From: Cladochytrium replicatum
Lineage: Eukaryota; Chytridiomycota; Chytridiomycetes; Cladochytriales; Cladochytriaceae
Reading direction: 5' to 3'
Assembly (NCBI GenBank): GCA_025526935.1
Contig: JAHLKD010000134.1
Span: 39,847-103,846, forward strand
DNA length: 64,000 bases
Of this stretch, positions 1 to 10,322 are shown piece by piece. A program made the translations under genes and the position numbers. Numbering within the stretch: position 1 is the first letter of the stretch; the number at the start of each line of letters is the position of its first letter. The notes beneath the pieces are model-generated. The model did not search any database, was not told the DNA's origin, and saw only the letters and a program-made list of their open reading frames with translations.

Positions 1-2209
1 CCTGAGGACTTGCGCGTGTTCCTCATCTTTGCATTGGAATGCGTGCGGCGGTCTATCTGCTCTGCCAACTTGGACTGCGTTCGGAGTCACATTAAGCAGC
101 AGTTGAAAGATACAGTCGAGAAATTAAAAGTCGAGAAACAAAGAGAACGGTCTATCTCGGCATCTCGGAATGTAAATCGACGCAGGAAAGGGCGTAGCCG
201 GATGGGCTCCTCCAGCGCGGACGGTGGTGGAAGACCTTCCCAGAACGATAGCAGTGCTGAACATGACGGGGATGGTGACGACGAGGGCGATGACGTCATT
301 GCCCGTGGTTCCTCACCCGAAGATGTCCAGAGTCTCAAATCGTTGACGGCTAGTCTGAATGCGACGAAACACGGATCCTTGAAGGCGCAACTCGTTTTTC
401 AGTTATCTGTGTTGATCGATTTGGATGGGGTTGCTATTGCAAGTTTGGTGTGTATATTATCCAAACGACCTGTGATCATGTGTGGTGACCGAACCTCCTG
501 TCTCTTAGAATGCAGAGCTGATTCCTCTGCTTTACGAACTTTTCAGCAAACAGTTTCCCCAGGCAATCGGTATCGTCTATGTTCTCAATTACGGTTGGAT
601 TCACGCTGGTGTGTGGTCCCTCATTCGTGCAGCATTGCCCTCGAGCGCGACCCAAAAAGTAAAATTCTTAACGGCTGATGCGATCCAGAAAGCGTGCACA
701 ATCTACTCGAACGATAACCCTGCACCGTACAGCGCAAAGTTTGGAACAGCTATCAACGAATTTGATTCTCCCAACTTCCAATTTTACACAAGGTGGGGTC
801 GACAGGATTTCGATATTTCCATCGCCACAGAGCCAGATGGGTGGGATACAACTGAGGACGAGAGTGGCGATGAGGAAGATTTGGGAGAAGACCCAGAAAC
901 AGGCGCATTGGTTATTGGCGGCGGGGCAATCGGCTCGCTTAAGAAGGCATTGAAAGAAACATCTCATACATCGCGCTTTGGCGCCATGCTTCAAGAGCTC
1001 GATGCGGGCGACAACTTGGGCTACGTCACAGCAATCGAAGATGACGGCGCAACCATCACGGACGGTCCTGCAGACGAGTGGTACGACGCACCCGAACCGG
1101 ATGAAGACTATCCGAGCAGTGCACGAAGATCGAGGAGCAAAGCGCGCGTAAAGTCCGCCGCAGACTTGCAACGCATGCTGCGCTCCCCGTCCGTCCTTCG
1201 AACACCTAGCATTGATCGGATGCAGCATTTCCAAAGGGTAGGCTCCTATTTCGGGTCTGGAGGTAGCCCTATGGGCGGCGGGATGCGCATGACACCGCTC
1301 ACTCCGATGGGCCACACGTCCAAAGAAAAGGGAGACGAGACGCCATTGCGTGCGAGTAGGACGTCTCGTGCTAGGTCGTGGTCTGGGATAAGCCAGATCA
1401 AGCCATTGGTCTTGTCGGCTCGTGGTACAGAGTCTCGGTCGAGTGATAACCAATTGTCTGTCCGTGGCAGATCAAAAAGAAACTCTGGGACAGGACCGGC
1501 TGTATCGGGGTTTGTAGTTGCGCTCGTTCTTATCCTGATGCGAAGCCGCTGGGTGTTTACTTCGAAGGCGTTCTCGACAAAATCGGTTGGCGTCGCAGCT
1601 GGAACGATCGGACTAATTACCTTCAGCACTCTTGCGTTACGGCGACTAAGAAGATCCAAGCGACGACGGCCGACGATTCGTGCAGAACTTGCTTCAACTC
1701 GAACTTCTGTTGCAGAGAAACCAAGAAAAGGGAACGACCAGTTTTCAGATACAGAAGACGACGAAAGTGGAGAGCTGTGGCTGAAAGTTGATACTCCGGT
1801 TGGCTCCGAGCGAGCGACCGCTAGCGGTGTGCACAGGCGACAGGATGGGGTACATAGGGACCCAAGGCATGCCGATCCTCGGAAAGACGGGAATGGCTCC
1901 AATCATCGCAGGGATACCGACCCCAGAATTGCTTTTATTGCCGCTACAGCGGCAGCAGTTGTTGTTTTTACAACAGTTTTCGCATTGAGTTCAGGAATGG
2001 CGGAAGAGGAAGGAACTGGGGAATCTTTGACATCCCAAGCAGAATCAGATTTAGATCTCCCGATTGCCGAGACCAGCGACGATTTGTGGGTCTCCAAGCT
2101 CTACGATAAAGCATCCAAAGCATTTAACTCGGTTTGGCGTCGGGTTGCCAGGATGGTGAAGGGCGAAGAGGATGCCGAGGTTGATGATACGATCGCCATG
2201 GGAGACTAA
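1..2209 (+). CDS. CRAL-TRIO (Sec14-like) domain protein with C-terminal membrane segments, 5' partial
   Basis: The reading frame is already open at base 1, so the N-terminus lies outside the window. An intron at 448-508 (GT-AG, 61 nt) joins two exons to give a continuous CRAL-TRIO lipid-binding domain: PEDLRVFLIFALECVRR, then LIDLDGVAIASL, then NAELIPLLYELFSKQFP and IVYVLNYGWIHAGVWSLI. This family binds phosphatidylinositol or other lipids in a hydrophobic pocket and moves them between membranes. Between the first two motifs sits a charged, Ser/Asp-rich insert of about 90 residues, unusual inside the fold. After the domain comes a long low-complexity acidic and Arg/Ser-rich stretch, a hydrophobic segment near 1500-1660 and a clearer transmembrane helix near 1926-1995 (IAFIAATAAAVVVFTTVFAL), followed by about 65 residues to the TAA at 2207-2209. 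A tail-anchored or multi-pass Sec14-like protein is inferred. The domain call is secure; substrate and location are not known. Confidence 0.8.
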
Positions 2210-2479
2210 AGGACACTTCTATTTGTGAATCGTTGATATGCAATTAGGGACAATTGTTCAATTTACGTTGCCACAAAAACAATTAAAAAATCGCTGCGAA
2301 TCATCTTGGTACCGAAACATTGTGGGGTTAGACGACCCAGAAATCGCGGACAAGGAAACAATAAAGTAGATCAAAGCTGCTTAGTGTAACGCAAACATAA
2401 CAAAAGTGAGGACAGAAAGATACGGGCAGCATCGGGCAAATATTGTCGGATGCTTCGCTGAAAGTATACTGTTCGACCT
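2210..2479. other. Convergent intergenic region
   Basis: AT-rich 270-bp gap between the CRAL-TRIO stop and the stop of the minus-strand PWWP-like gene. It should hold both 3' UTRs. No ORF, repeat or RNA gene is visible. Confidence 0.5.
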
Positions 2480-4936
2480 CTAGGTTGGGTTTTCTGATAT
2501 GAACGGCCAACTCGCAGGTTTGATTGGATCGGCCTTTTCAGTGGCGACCATCGTTCGACTCACATTCTGTTCTGCAGACGAAGGTGGAGACACCTTCTTG
2601 CCCGCCTCCCCTTGGATAAGTCCCACCTGCGAAACCGAGACCCTGCCACCACGTTTCACCAGAGTGCCTGACAGTGTCCCCATCTTCCATCCCCCATGTT
2701 TCACCGCACTACTGCTGTTCGGCCGCGGGATCACAGAGCTAGACGTTGTTCCGTTCGACTTGTGTGGACGCGAGTGTTGCTGAAACTGACGCGAGCCAGG
2801 ATCAGGTGCAGCGTGTTTCCGTTGCGATGCGCTGGGTGGCGTTATTGTTCCGGGAGTGGACGAAGGGCTTGCGGAACGTCCACGCCTTTTGCTGCATGTG
2901 AGTGCAGCATGAACGGATTTCGACGCAGAGAGCACTTCAAACCGTTGGTCTCGCATTTTGTCGACAAGCTCACGTCTCTCGGAAGGGATGCCACGCCAAA
3001 TGATTTCAGTTTGCCGTTCTACGATCGACCGAACCCGATCGCACACTGCGATTCGGTGGCGAACGCTGTCCATTGCCGATTGTTGGGCGGGGGTTGGCCG
3101 AGAATATCGACCAACGCCCGAACCTGATGATACAGTCCCAAGCTTTGTAGTATTCTTCATTAGCTTTGTGAGACGCTGAACTTCGCGTTGCATGCTGAGT
3201 AAGTTCAGGTGGTAGTAATCGAGCATTTCCCGGCGTTCACGAAGAGTGAGCCCTTCGTCGTCCACAGATTCGTGAATAGACTCTGCAGCGTTTTTCGCTT
3301 TCCGAGGGTACTGCGATGAAGAAATCAAAATTTCGGCGATTTCGTGGGGAAGCTTGTCCCTCAGCATGTCTGGGTCTATAGGTGGTCGAGATGATGACCC
3401 GGATTTCTGTGTGGCCACCGTGCTTTGAGAATTGTTCTGAATTCGTGAGCTCCGCGTGCCAATCGTCGATGTAGTAGTGCTTTCAGCCCGCTTTACATCC
3501 CTCTTACCCGACTCAGCTGCTGGGGAACTGGTTGAAGTAAAAGGTAATGAGCTCGAAGCTGCAGAAGCAGCGGTCCTTGCACGTTTTTGTCGAGTCTTCA
3601 TTTTTGCCACCTCGTCGTCTGAACTCTCGATATAGTCGGGAAATTCAGACGAACCCCGCGCCGAATCACATTTTGGTTCATCAATTGTCAAATGTCCGTT
3701 CCTTTTCAATGATGCTTGCTGTTTAGCTTTGAGAAATTTGGGTGGTAGTTCGCCGGTTGCGTGGTACTGCATGGCTGATTTAATGCTGGGATCTGATGTC
3801 ATTTGCGAATACTTTTTCTTGAACGAGATGAAGGGTTCTTCGGTGGGATCAAATACGGCAAGATCCACTTTGTCCACAACAGAGCTGAAATTTCGCACGG
3901 TTACGTTTAGTCAAAAAGTTGAAGGACGAAAACATACTAGTTGGCGTCTTCGAAATAACGAACAACCAGCTGCGAACTGGTTGAATGGCGCACATCCTGG
4001 ACATTCGCTATTTCTGCTTTAGGGACAACCTGATGATTCATGAATTGATCAATGCGACTTCAACCGTTGATTTGGCTTACAATTGCGGGCCACCAAAATC
4101 GACATTTCGGATCAAGTGGATCAACGAAGACAACGTCCTGTAATATCATGAGAGCATATTAGATCAGTTAATTTGAGCTAAAAACAGATATCATCATCCT
4201 GGCAATATCTAAATGAAGCCAGACCAATACTCACCCCTGTGTGAAACACCTTAGAAGTTGATCTTTTTCCAGAAGTGGCAGCCTTCGTTTGTCGCCTTGT
4301 AGCAGTCTTCGGCTCTTCAACCTCTTCTTCCCCTTCGCAAGTCTCATCCCTCGCAGAATTCGCGGATTTTCTGGTGACCCTTTTTAAAGACGAGGAAGTT
4401 CGGTTTGCTGAGCCTCTGACGGCTCTAAATGCCCTAGTGGGTCTGGATGGTCTTTTTTCATGCTCTTTCTGTGCTCGGGCCACGTCTTTATCGACAATTG
4501 CTGCTTTTGCAAGCTCTGCGGAATCGGTGACCAGTTTGGGTTCGACGTCGTCAACCTCTTCTAAGTCGTCCATTTCTTCATCTGAATCTTCGTATTTCTT
4601 AGAACGCCGCGTTCGCGGAGGCCCTACACGGGTCGTCGTGTCCTCTGCCATCGACTTTGTCCACATGCCAACAGGTACACTTCCCCACACTACAGTTCCC
4701 GCAAGTTCACCTTTGAACACCGCAATAAGCACCAAGATTTGAAGAAGAAACCGCACACCGTGAATCCAATTACTTTTCACCACACCAGCCCCTTTCCTTC
4801 CCACAGAAAGTGGTCGACGCTTACCTTCGCCATTCTGCTCGAAGGGTGTTATTTGAGCGGTGTACGTTTTCGATTGCGGGTCCTTCCACACGGTGGTGGC
4901 GATACGCAGGTCGCTGTCCGCGAGCGTGATCCTCAT
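2480..4936 (-). CDS. PWWP-like domain chromatin protein with long disordered tails
   Basis: A spliced minus-strand gene. Exon 1 starts at the ATG at 4936. The second exon encodes an acidic and basic tract with several RKR-type clusters (possible nuclear signals). After an intron ending near 4141 the core reads DVVFVDPLDPKCRFWWPAI, then VVPKAEIANVQDVRH, LVVRYFEDAN and SSVVDKVDLAVFDPTEEPF. The WWPA strand followed by a V.YFED strand and a closing PF is typical of PWWP/Tudor-like modules that read methylated histone tails and DNA. The remaining 460 residues are Ser/Thr-rich with a short helical stretch near LRERREMLDYYHLNLLSMQ. Stop is TAG at 2480-2482. Exact boundaries of the first intron (about 4722-4825) are inferred. 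No orthologue is recognised by name. It shares a short divergent promoter with EF-Ts. Confidence 0.6.
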
Positions 4937-5062
4937 TCTGGGTCAGGTCAGGGTCAGTTCACCACGGATCCTCAACGCGTGTGCGTGTAAAAGTCACGAC
5001 GTGCTGCGGAACGGAGACGCGGTTTATTTTTCATTTTTTATTGAAAAAACTTTTGGGCAGGC
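4937..5062. promoter_or_regulatory. Short divergent promoter
   Basis: Only 126 bp separate the ATG of the PWWP-like gene (minus) from the ATG of mitochondrial EF-Ts (plus). Both core promoters and 5' UTRs must lie here or reach into the first exons. An AT-rich patch lies at 5023-5050. No canonical TATA box could be assigned to either side. Confidence 0.55.
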
Positions 5063-6175
5063 ATGGTGGGAGCACGCATACTGGGACTGGTGAGGAGGGG
5101 ATTGGCAACGGCAGCTGTTAAGGCGGACCTGTCGCTGGTCTCGAAGCTGAGGAAGGAGACTCAATGTTCAATCTCAAAAGCTAAGGATGCGCTCATTGCG
5201 TCTGCAAACGATTACAAAGCGGCGCTGATCTGGCTTGAAGAAGATGCTATCAAACACGGCCAGTCGAAAGCGAACAAGTTGAGTGGTCGAGTTGCTTCAG
5301 ATGGACTGGTTGGGATCGTCGTTGCGGATGCAAACCGAGCGCGGCCCTATCCTCTCGCTTCAATTGTGGAACTTAACTCGGAGACGGACTTCGTGGCACG
5401 AAACCAGCTTTTCAGCCAGCTGGTCTTTCGCGTCGGGCTGACGGCCGCAAAGATTTATAAGTCGATTCCGAGCAATCGGCAACCCAATATGTTGAACAGT
5501 CTTCCCATCGAAATACTTAAAGAAGCAAGTTTACTGACAGCCCATGCGTTCGATGCCTTGGACGCCAATATGAACGATCAGTTGCAAAAATCTACCAACA
5601 ATGCAATTACAGAGCTGGTTGGAAAGCTTGGAGAGAATTTGTCACTACGAAGAGCCACGGTATTGACTCCTTCCGAGACTAATGATGATGACTCCACCAT
5701 CATAGCCGGAGGGTACGCGCACGGGAACGTGTCTGGTGAATCGCACCTAGAGATTGACCACGCTGCGGGAAGAATCGCAGCACTGGTGATCTTAAAAGCT
5801 TCCCCGAAGGAAGCAGCTGCCACCCTGATTTCGTCTGGTGCTCTCCCGCGCACGGCTAGACAACTCGCTCAACATGTCGTCGGGTTCAATCCAAAATCGA
5901 TTTCCAGTGACACCAGCGCACCGAAGTCTTCCGAAGTTGAGGAGTCTGAAGCATTGCTGGAGCAGTGCTTCCTACCGTCTGGAGGTTCTCAGACCGTTCA
6001 GCAGGCGCTGGACATTCTTGCGGCCTCCAGTGGAGTCAACGGGGCACGAATCAGTGTGGAAGCATTCACTCGTTTTGAGCGTGGAGAGGGAATCGAGAAA
6101 GCGGACACGCCGAGCTTTGCCGAGGAAGTTGAGCGGCAACAAAAATTTGATCCACCAACATCGTTATTGGGCTGA
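5063..6175 (+). CDS. TSFM: Mitochondrial translation elongation factor Ts
   Basis: Single-exon gene of 370 codons starting at ATG 5063. The first 20 residues (Arg-containing, no acidic residues) look like a mitochondrial targeting presequence. The EF-Ts signature follows: LVSKLRKETQCSISKAKDAL with the UBA-like helix pair, then AALIWLEEDAIKHGQSKA, GRVASDGLVGIVV and the core motif VELNSETDFVARNQLF. The protein is the GDP/GTP exchange factor for mitochondrial EF-Tu. The length is slightly above the animal orthologue and the C-terminal half is divergent, as in fungal members. It is intronless, unlike most neighbours. An AATAAA at 6206-6211 lies 31 nt after the stop. Confidence 0.93.
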   Translation: MVGARILGLVRRGLATAAVKADLSLVSKLRKETQCSISKAKDALIASANDYKAALIWLEEDAIKHGQSKANKLSGRVASDGLVGIVVADANRARPYPLASIVELNSETDFVARNQLFSQLVFRVGLTAAKIYKSIPSNRQPNMLNSLPIEILKEASLLTAHAFDALDANMNDQLQKSTNNAITELVGKLGENLSLRRATVLTPSETNDDDSTIIAGGYAHGNVSGESHLEIDHAAGRIAALVILKASPKEAAATLISSGALPRTARQLAQHVVGFNPKSISSDTSAPKSSEVEESEALLEQCFLPSGGSQTVQQALDILAASSGVNGARISVEAFTRFERGEGIEKADTPSFAEEVERQQKFDPPTSLLG

Positions 6176-6205
6176 ATTCCGAATTTGGCTCTGTGCAGCC
6201 ATTTG

Positions 6206-6211
6206 AATAAA
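6206..6211 (+). terminator. Polyadenylation signal of the EF-Ts gene
   Basis: Canonical AATAAA 31 nt after the EF-Ts stop codon. Only 52 bp separate the EF-Ts stop from the stop of the convergent ferredoxin gene, so the two 3' UTRs probably overlap. Confidence 0.5.
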
Positions 6212-6227
6212 CAGAATGTATACCGCG

Positions 6228-6903
6228 TTAACGCTTCTTGAATAAGTCTGCTGAGCATGCAGTGGTTCCTTTAAGATTTAGTTTCTCTTGCTGAACATTG
6301 CGGGTGGCACTGGGAATCCGGGCCACTATCCCATCCAACTCCGGTTTCAACTCGACTTGACAACCCAATCTGGATCTGATTGCATATGAAGTGTAAGACA
6401 GAGATAGAAAGAAAGAGCCATTACGTACGTCTCCGTGAGACCAAACGCCAGATCCAGCATGTCATTTTCCTCGTCTGATGGTTCGGCAAGCAAATCCAAG
6501 AACTTTTGGTCCAGAATGACGTGACCTGCCATAAACGTGTAAGTATTCGTCCTGATCTCCATCGCACTAATAAATTACAAGTGGAACAAGCCAAAGAAGC
6601 CTCGCAAGCACCCTCTAGGTCGACGTTATTGGCATGAGCAAGATCCAGCAAGCTCTCGCCGACCCTTCCTACTAATCTTTTCTCCTCTCCTTCTGGTGTG
6701 ATGAAAGTAACATTAACCCTGGAGTGGTCAACAAATGGGAGCCAGTGCAATGGAATCAACACTCACTTTGCACCAGTGGTTGCTGGTTCTTTGTGGAGAT
6801 TGGATGGTGTGCTGCTGAAGTATCGACCCGAAATACCCCGTGCGGAAGCCCCTGCCCGGAGAGCTGGCAAAACTCGACCAACAAATTTGAATGGGAGAGG
6901 CAT
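6228..6903 (-). CDS. Mitochondrial [2Fe-2S] ferredoxin (adrenodoxin type)
   Basis: Four exons splice into an unbroken 173-residue protein: 6903-6767, 6718-6579, 6525-6429 and 6375-6228, all with GT-AG introns of 48-53 nt. The N-terminus (MPLPFKFVGRVLPALRAGAS, followed by GRYFSS) is a typical mitochondrial presequence. The ferredoxin fold starts at VNVTFITPEGEEK and carries the cluster ligands in CEASLACSTCH plus the downstream Cys in RLGCQVELKPELDG. The motif LDLAFGLTETSRLGC is diagnostic of vertebrate-type adrenodoxin and yeast Yah1. The role is electron transfer to the mitochondrial Fe-S cluster assembly machinery and to haem A/ubiquinone synthesis. The tail is about 20 residues longer than the minimal family. 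All four Cys ligands are present. Confidence 0.92.
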
Positions 6904-7189
6904 TTCCGACACGTGATCTGGTTGCTAGTTTTTAAGAAATTTGGGAGATCTAACTGTAAGTCGTTCGAGAAGTTCGATCAGGAAATTACAGAAGTATGTA
7001 TTGGATCAGTTATGGATACAAGGTTTATCAAACGATCCATTCCGCCATCGCGAACGGGTGCCTTGAAGTGCAGGGTCCCGCCTTCTCCCATTGGTTGTTC
7101 TCAAACTCCATTCAAGAAAACCTGCGAGCATAACGTTCCTGCTCACGTTGGGCTTGTGGACCGTTGAATCCAACATGAAATTTACGCGC
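6904..7189. other. Upstream region of ferredoxin, no gene seen
   Basis: Holds the ferredoxin promoter on its left side. Short overlapping ORFs on both strands have no recognisable motif or splice partner. Confidence 0.4.
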
Positions 7190-9063
7190 ATGATCCATGT
7201 ATGCCGAAAAATGCTCTACGAGTCCCACTACCAAGAAAACACAACATGAACGCAATCTCACTCGAACCAAAAACATATATATGGGAGAACCAAAAACATA
7301 TATATGAGAATCTGCACCGACAGGAGTTTCCGATCAAATGGACCCCTCAAAAGACCCCGCATCCCGGCCGGTGGAAAGCAGGTGCCAATCAGCACCAAGA
7401 CAGCCAGCAGTGAAGAGCGATACAATATACAGCTGCAGTAAACATGAAGGGCAGCGTCGACATGTTGCTCCTAATACCCCCAAAACATGAAGAGTGACAG
7501 CACTACGAGCACCGGAGCAGCTTTGCAGCGGAACATTGACATTAACGAGAACAGATCAGCTTCAGCCAACCCCACTGCTACATTAGAGATGAACATGAAG
7601 GGTTCGGGATTTCCTTGCTTCGCTTTTTCCGATCTGAACATTGAGGTGAATGCTGACAGACCAGCATTTCCCTACCCCGCTGTTTCCAAGCCAAACATTG
7701 AAGAAAAAGAGAACAGATCACCACTCACCCACACCGCTGTTTCCGAACCAGAGCGAGTAACAAAATGACGCAATAGTGATGAATTCCATGACGAGACAAA
7801 TCAAGTGTGACACAGACGGGCCAAAAAGTAATGATGGACCTGAAGAAGCCCCGCGCATGCAGCTTGGGAAATAGTGCATGAGATTTAGCTCTAGTTGAGG
7901 ATTCCAAATGAAACTGTTGTTGAGCTTTCGTGAATGTTTCTCATTGTTTGCCTGCACTGGCACAGGCATCGCGATGTTCACCGCGATACCGCGGAAAACT
8001 CGAAACTGAAACTCATGCTACGTACTCCTTGCGCAATTTCTAGCTTTTGCTGCAAGCACGCTTTCTCCACGAAAAGCTTTGAAGACCACTTTTCAACTTG
8101 TTCCGCAATGGTTTTCTGCTTCACAAGCTCCTTTTTTAGATTATTCTTGTCAGTCACAAGAAACCCGACGCTATTCTTAAGGATAGAAATCTTGAGTGAA
8201 GTTTTAACAAACTCTTCATGCTTTTCAGCACGAATAGCTTCCACTTCTCCCTTGGCTCCTGCGAGAAGAATCTCTAGGTCCATCTTTACGTCTCCAAGTG
8301 CAGAAATCCGGGCTTGGAGCTCTTTCATTGTTTTGCTCCATTGATCTTATTTCTGTGGCGTGCTTGCTGTGCTTCGACCTGAATGCATAATTTAGCTTTA
8401 TGATCAGCCTTCTCCTGCTCTATGCAAGTGGCACATATCTCCAAGCATTGAATCTGGCTCATCACAGCGCAATTCCAGTAAGCCATTGACTGGTTCTGGT
8501 TGAGCACCAAATCTGCGATGCTCCTACGAAATGCAACTGCCTCGAAATGCTGCTGTTGCTGCGCGCAAAGTGTGCTTGCTGGAACTCCATCGAATGAGCA
8601 AAAAGCTGGTACTTGTCGACTTATAAAGTTGAGATACCAGCCTCAAGGCACTTCCTGTGCTCAACTGCGATCTCACGTGTCTCTTTAAGCTGAGAAGTCA
8701 GTCGTGCATTCTCAGCGTGAATGGTGGTGACACGGTTGGATCAGCCAGTCAGCTTCTACGGCGGCTATCTCATTACCTTTGGCGTCAAGCTGTGAGAAAA
8801 GCTCTTTTTCTCAATCCCTGAAGTCTTGTGCCATGGTGGTCTGAATCCGAGCAGCGATTCGAGATCCTCGTCCCATTGCTAAGTCGAAGATAAACTCTCC
8901 CAACCATCGCTCCAGTGGAGCAGTCAAGATTGCTGAGCACAAAAAGGTAGCTGAGATCTGCAAGCAAGTGACCCCAGAGCTGGAAGAAAGTACGTGTCTG
9001 TTTGAAATTGAGTAAGGAACATTTGAACGGAAAAAATAAAGCAAGGTATACCTTTTGGAACAT
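7190..9063. repeat. Degenerate dispersed repeat, copy 1 (module A on plus, coiled-coil module B on minus)
   Basis: The segment resembles a second locus at 36.2-39.7 kb. Module A (about 7300-7920, read on plus) contains a Pro/Asn-rich frame with motifs NADRPAFPYPAVSKPNIEE, SPLTHTAVSEPERVTK and a duplicated NENRS..NP element. Module B is read on the minus strand from 9063 to 7978 and encodes a coiled-coil protein in pieces: EFIFDLAMGRGSRIAARI, TMAQDFRD followed by a stop, QLDAKGNEIAAVEA, then MKELQARISALGDVKMDL and KLFVEKACLQQKLEIAQ. Stops and frameshifts interrupt it, so this copy is a pseudogene. A short duplication of AAAAACATATATATG lies near 7268-7305. No transposase or reverse transcriptase motif was seen. 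The parental function is unknown. Confidence 0.65.
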
Positions 9064-9340
9064 AGTCAGTCTTTATCTTGACGTTTTTGGCATTGGCATT
9101 GGTTGAGGAGCTGGAGGCATGGCTTATGCTCAGTAGTGTAGTTAACCACTTAACTTTTTGTGGATATTGGGTAAATACAAAAGGCTAACGTGTCTATATC
9201 GCAGCCTTCGCTTCCCTCGCTTTCCTTCCAGTTTATTATCAGTTATATTTTTGATATTTTTGATCCAATTTAGTCAAATGCAATCAATTGATCACGTGCT
9301 AATAGGTGACCTTCCACAAATTCTGCACGCCAAACAAACG
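9064..9340. promoter_or_regulatory. Upstream region of the CHTOP-like gene
   Basis: AT-rich 277-bp stretch between the degenerate repeat and the CHTOP start codon. It should contain the promoter and 5' UTR. No specific element could be identified. Confidence 0.35.
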
Positions 9341-10144
9341 ATGGCTAAACCACGAGGAAACCGTCGATTGGGGAGCAATGCTAACGGTGCTAGCAACAAC
9401 ACGAATACGAGATCTCTATCTGACCGGTACGACTCGATTGCTTGAGTGGAGAGGAGTTGGCTCTCGGCGTGGTTCATCGCAGTCACAAGGACAGGACGTA
9501 GTCATTGGAAGTGTTGAGAACGCTGAATTTTGCACTCCTGTGTCTGCGCATCCATCTACTGCTCGATTGACTGCGTCGTTACCACGACTGAAATGCTCTC
9601 TTTTATTTTGGGTTGTCATTCTGAACGATCACAACCACCTCACCTTCAACCTTTCCCGACCGCGTGTTGCTTGTCTCTTTTTCAATTTATTTATCGGTAA
9701 AACAGGTTCCGAGAGATCCAGTCAGCCCCTACAGCGACCACCCTCGTTGCTCAACCGTCGGTTCGTCGAACGGGAGTTCCAAACAGCATCGCTCAACGCC
9801 TAGGTTCCAACGGACGTGCCGGTGTCACGGCAGGAAGAATCACAAAGAGGACTGGCGTCGTTGGAGGAAGAGGGGCTCGTGCTGGGGGGGCTAACTCTCG
9901 TGTTGCAGCCGCAGCGGCGGCGGCAGTAGCAGCAACTGGACACGGTCGTGGTCGAGGTGGCCGTGGTGGGCGAGGGCGGGGTCGCAGTCGCGGTCGTGGT
10001 GGAAAGCTTACGAAACACTCCTTGGATGCAGAACTGGATGCGTACATGCTGAAGGACGAGAAGTACGCTCAGAGCAAGCTGGATTCAGATTTAGATTCGT
10101 ACATGAATGCAAACGATGAAGATACACCGATGGAAACCAGTTGA
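9341..10144 (+). CDS. CHTOP/FOP-like mRNA export factor (chromatin target of PRMT1)
   Basis: Two exons, 9341-9426 and 9706-10144, joined by a 279-nt GT-AG intron, give 174 residues. The N-terminal SLSDRFREIQS matches the UAP56-binding-type motif (SLxxRF) of this family. The middle holds an Arg/Gly-rich tract of RGG and GRG units, the usual substrate of arginine methyltransferases. The C-terminus carries two LDxxLDxYM motifs, LDAELDAYM and LDSDLDSYM, which is the C-terminal duplication that defines friend-of-PRMT1 proteins. CHTOP works with the TREX complex, the helicase UAP56 and nuclear export. There is no RRM domain, which separates it from ALYREF, a protein with a similar tail. It ends 178 bp before the VPS15 start. 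Confidence 0.85.
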
Positions 10145-10322
10145 AGGGGATTATGATATTTTGACCTGCTTTCTTCTTCTTTTGTTTTTTTGAGGTGGAA
10201 CGTATTTTTATCCAGTACAGAATCTTGGTTTTAATTCATCACTCGTAAATCAAAAAGATGTCCGTGTATTAATTGACCTTGATGGATGGGAAGAACACAC
10301 CAATGTAAGCCACGAACTCCAG

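Noticed and set aside
9706-10144. ALYREF (mRNA export adaptor) instead of CHTOP
   Set aside because: No RRM is present and the end has two LDxxLDxYM motifs rather than one.
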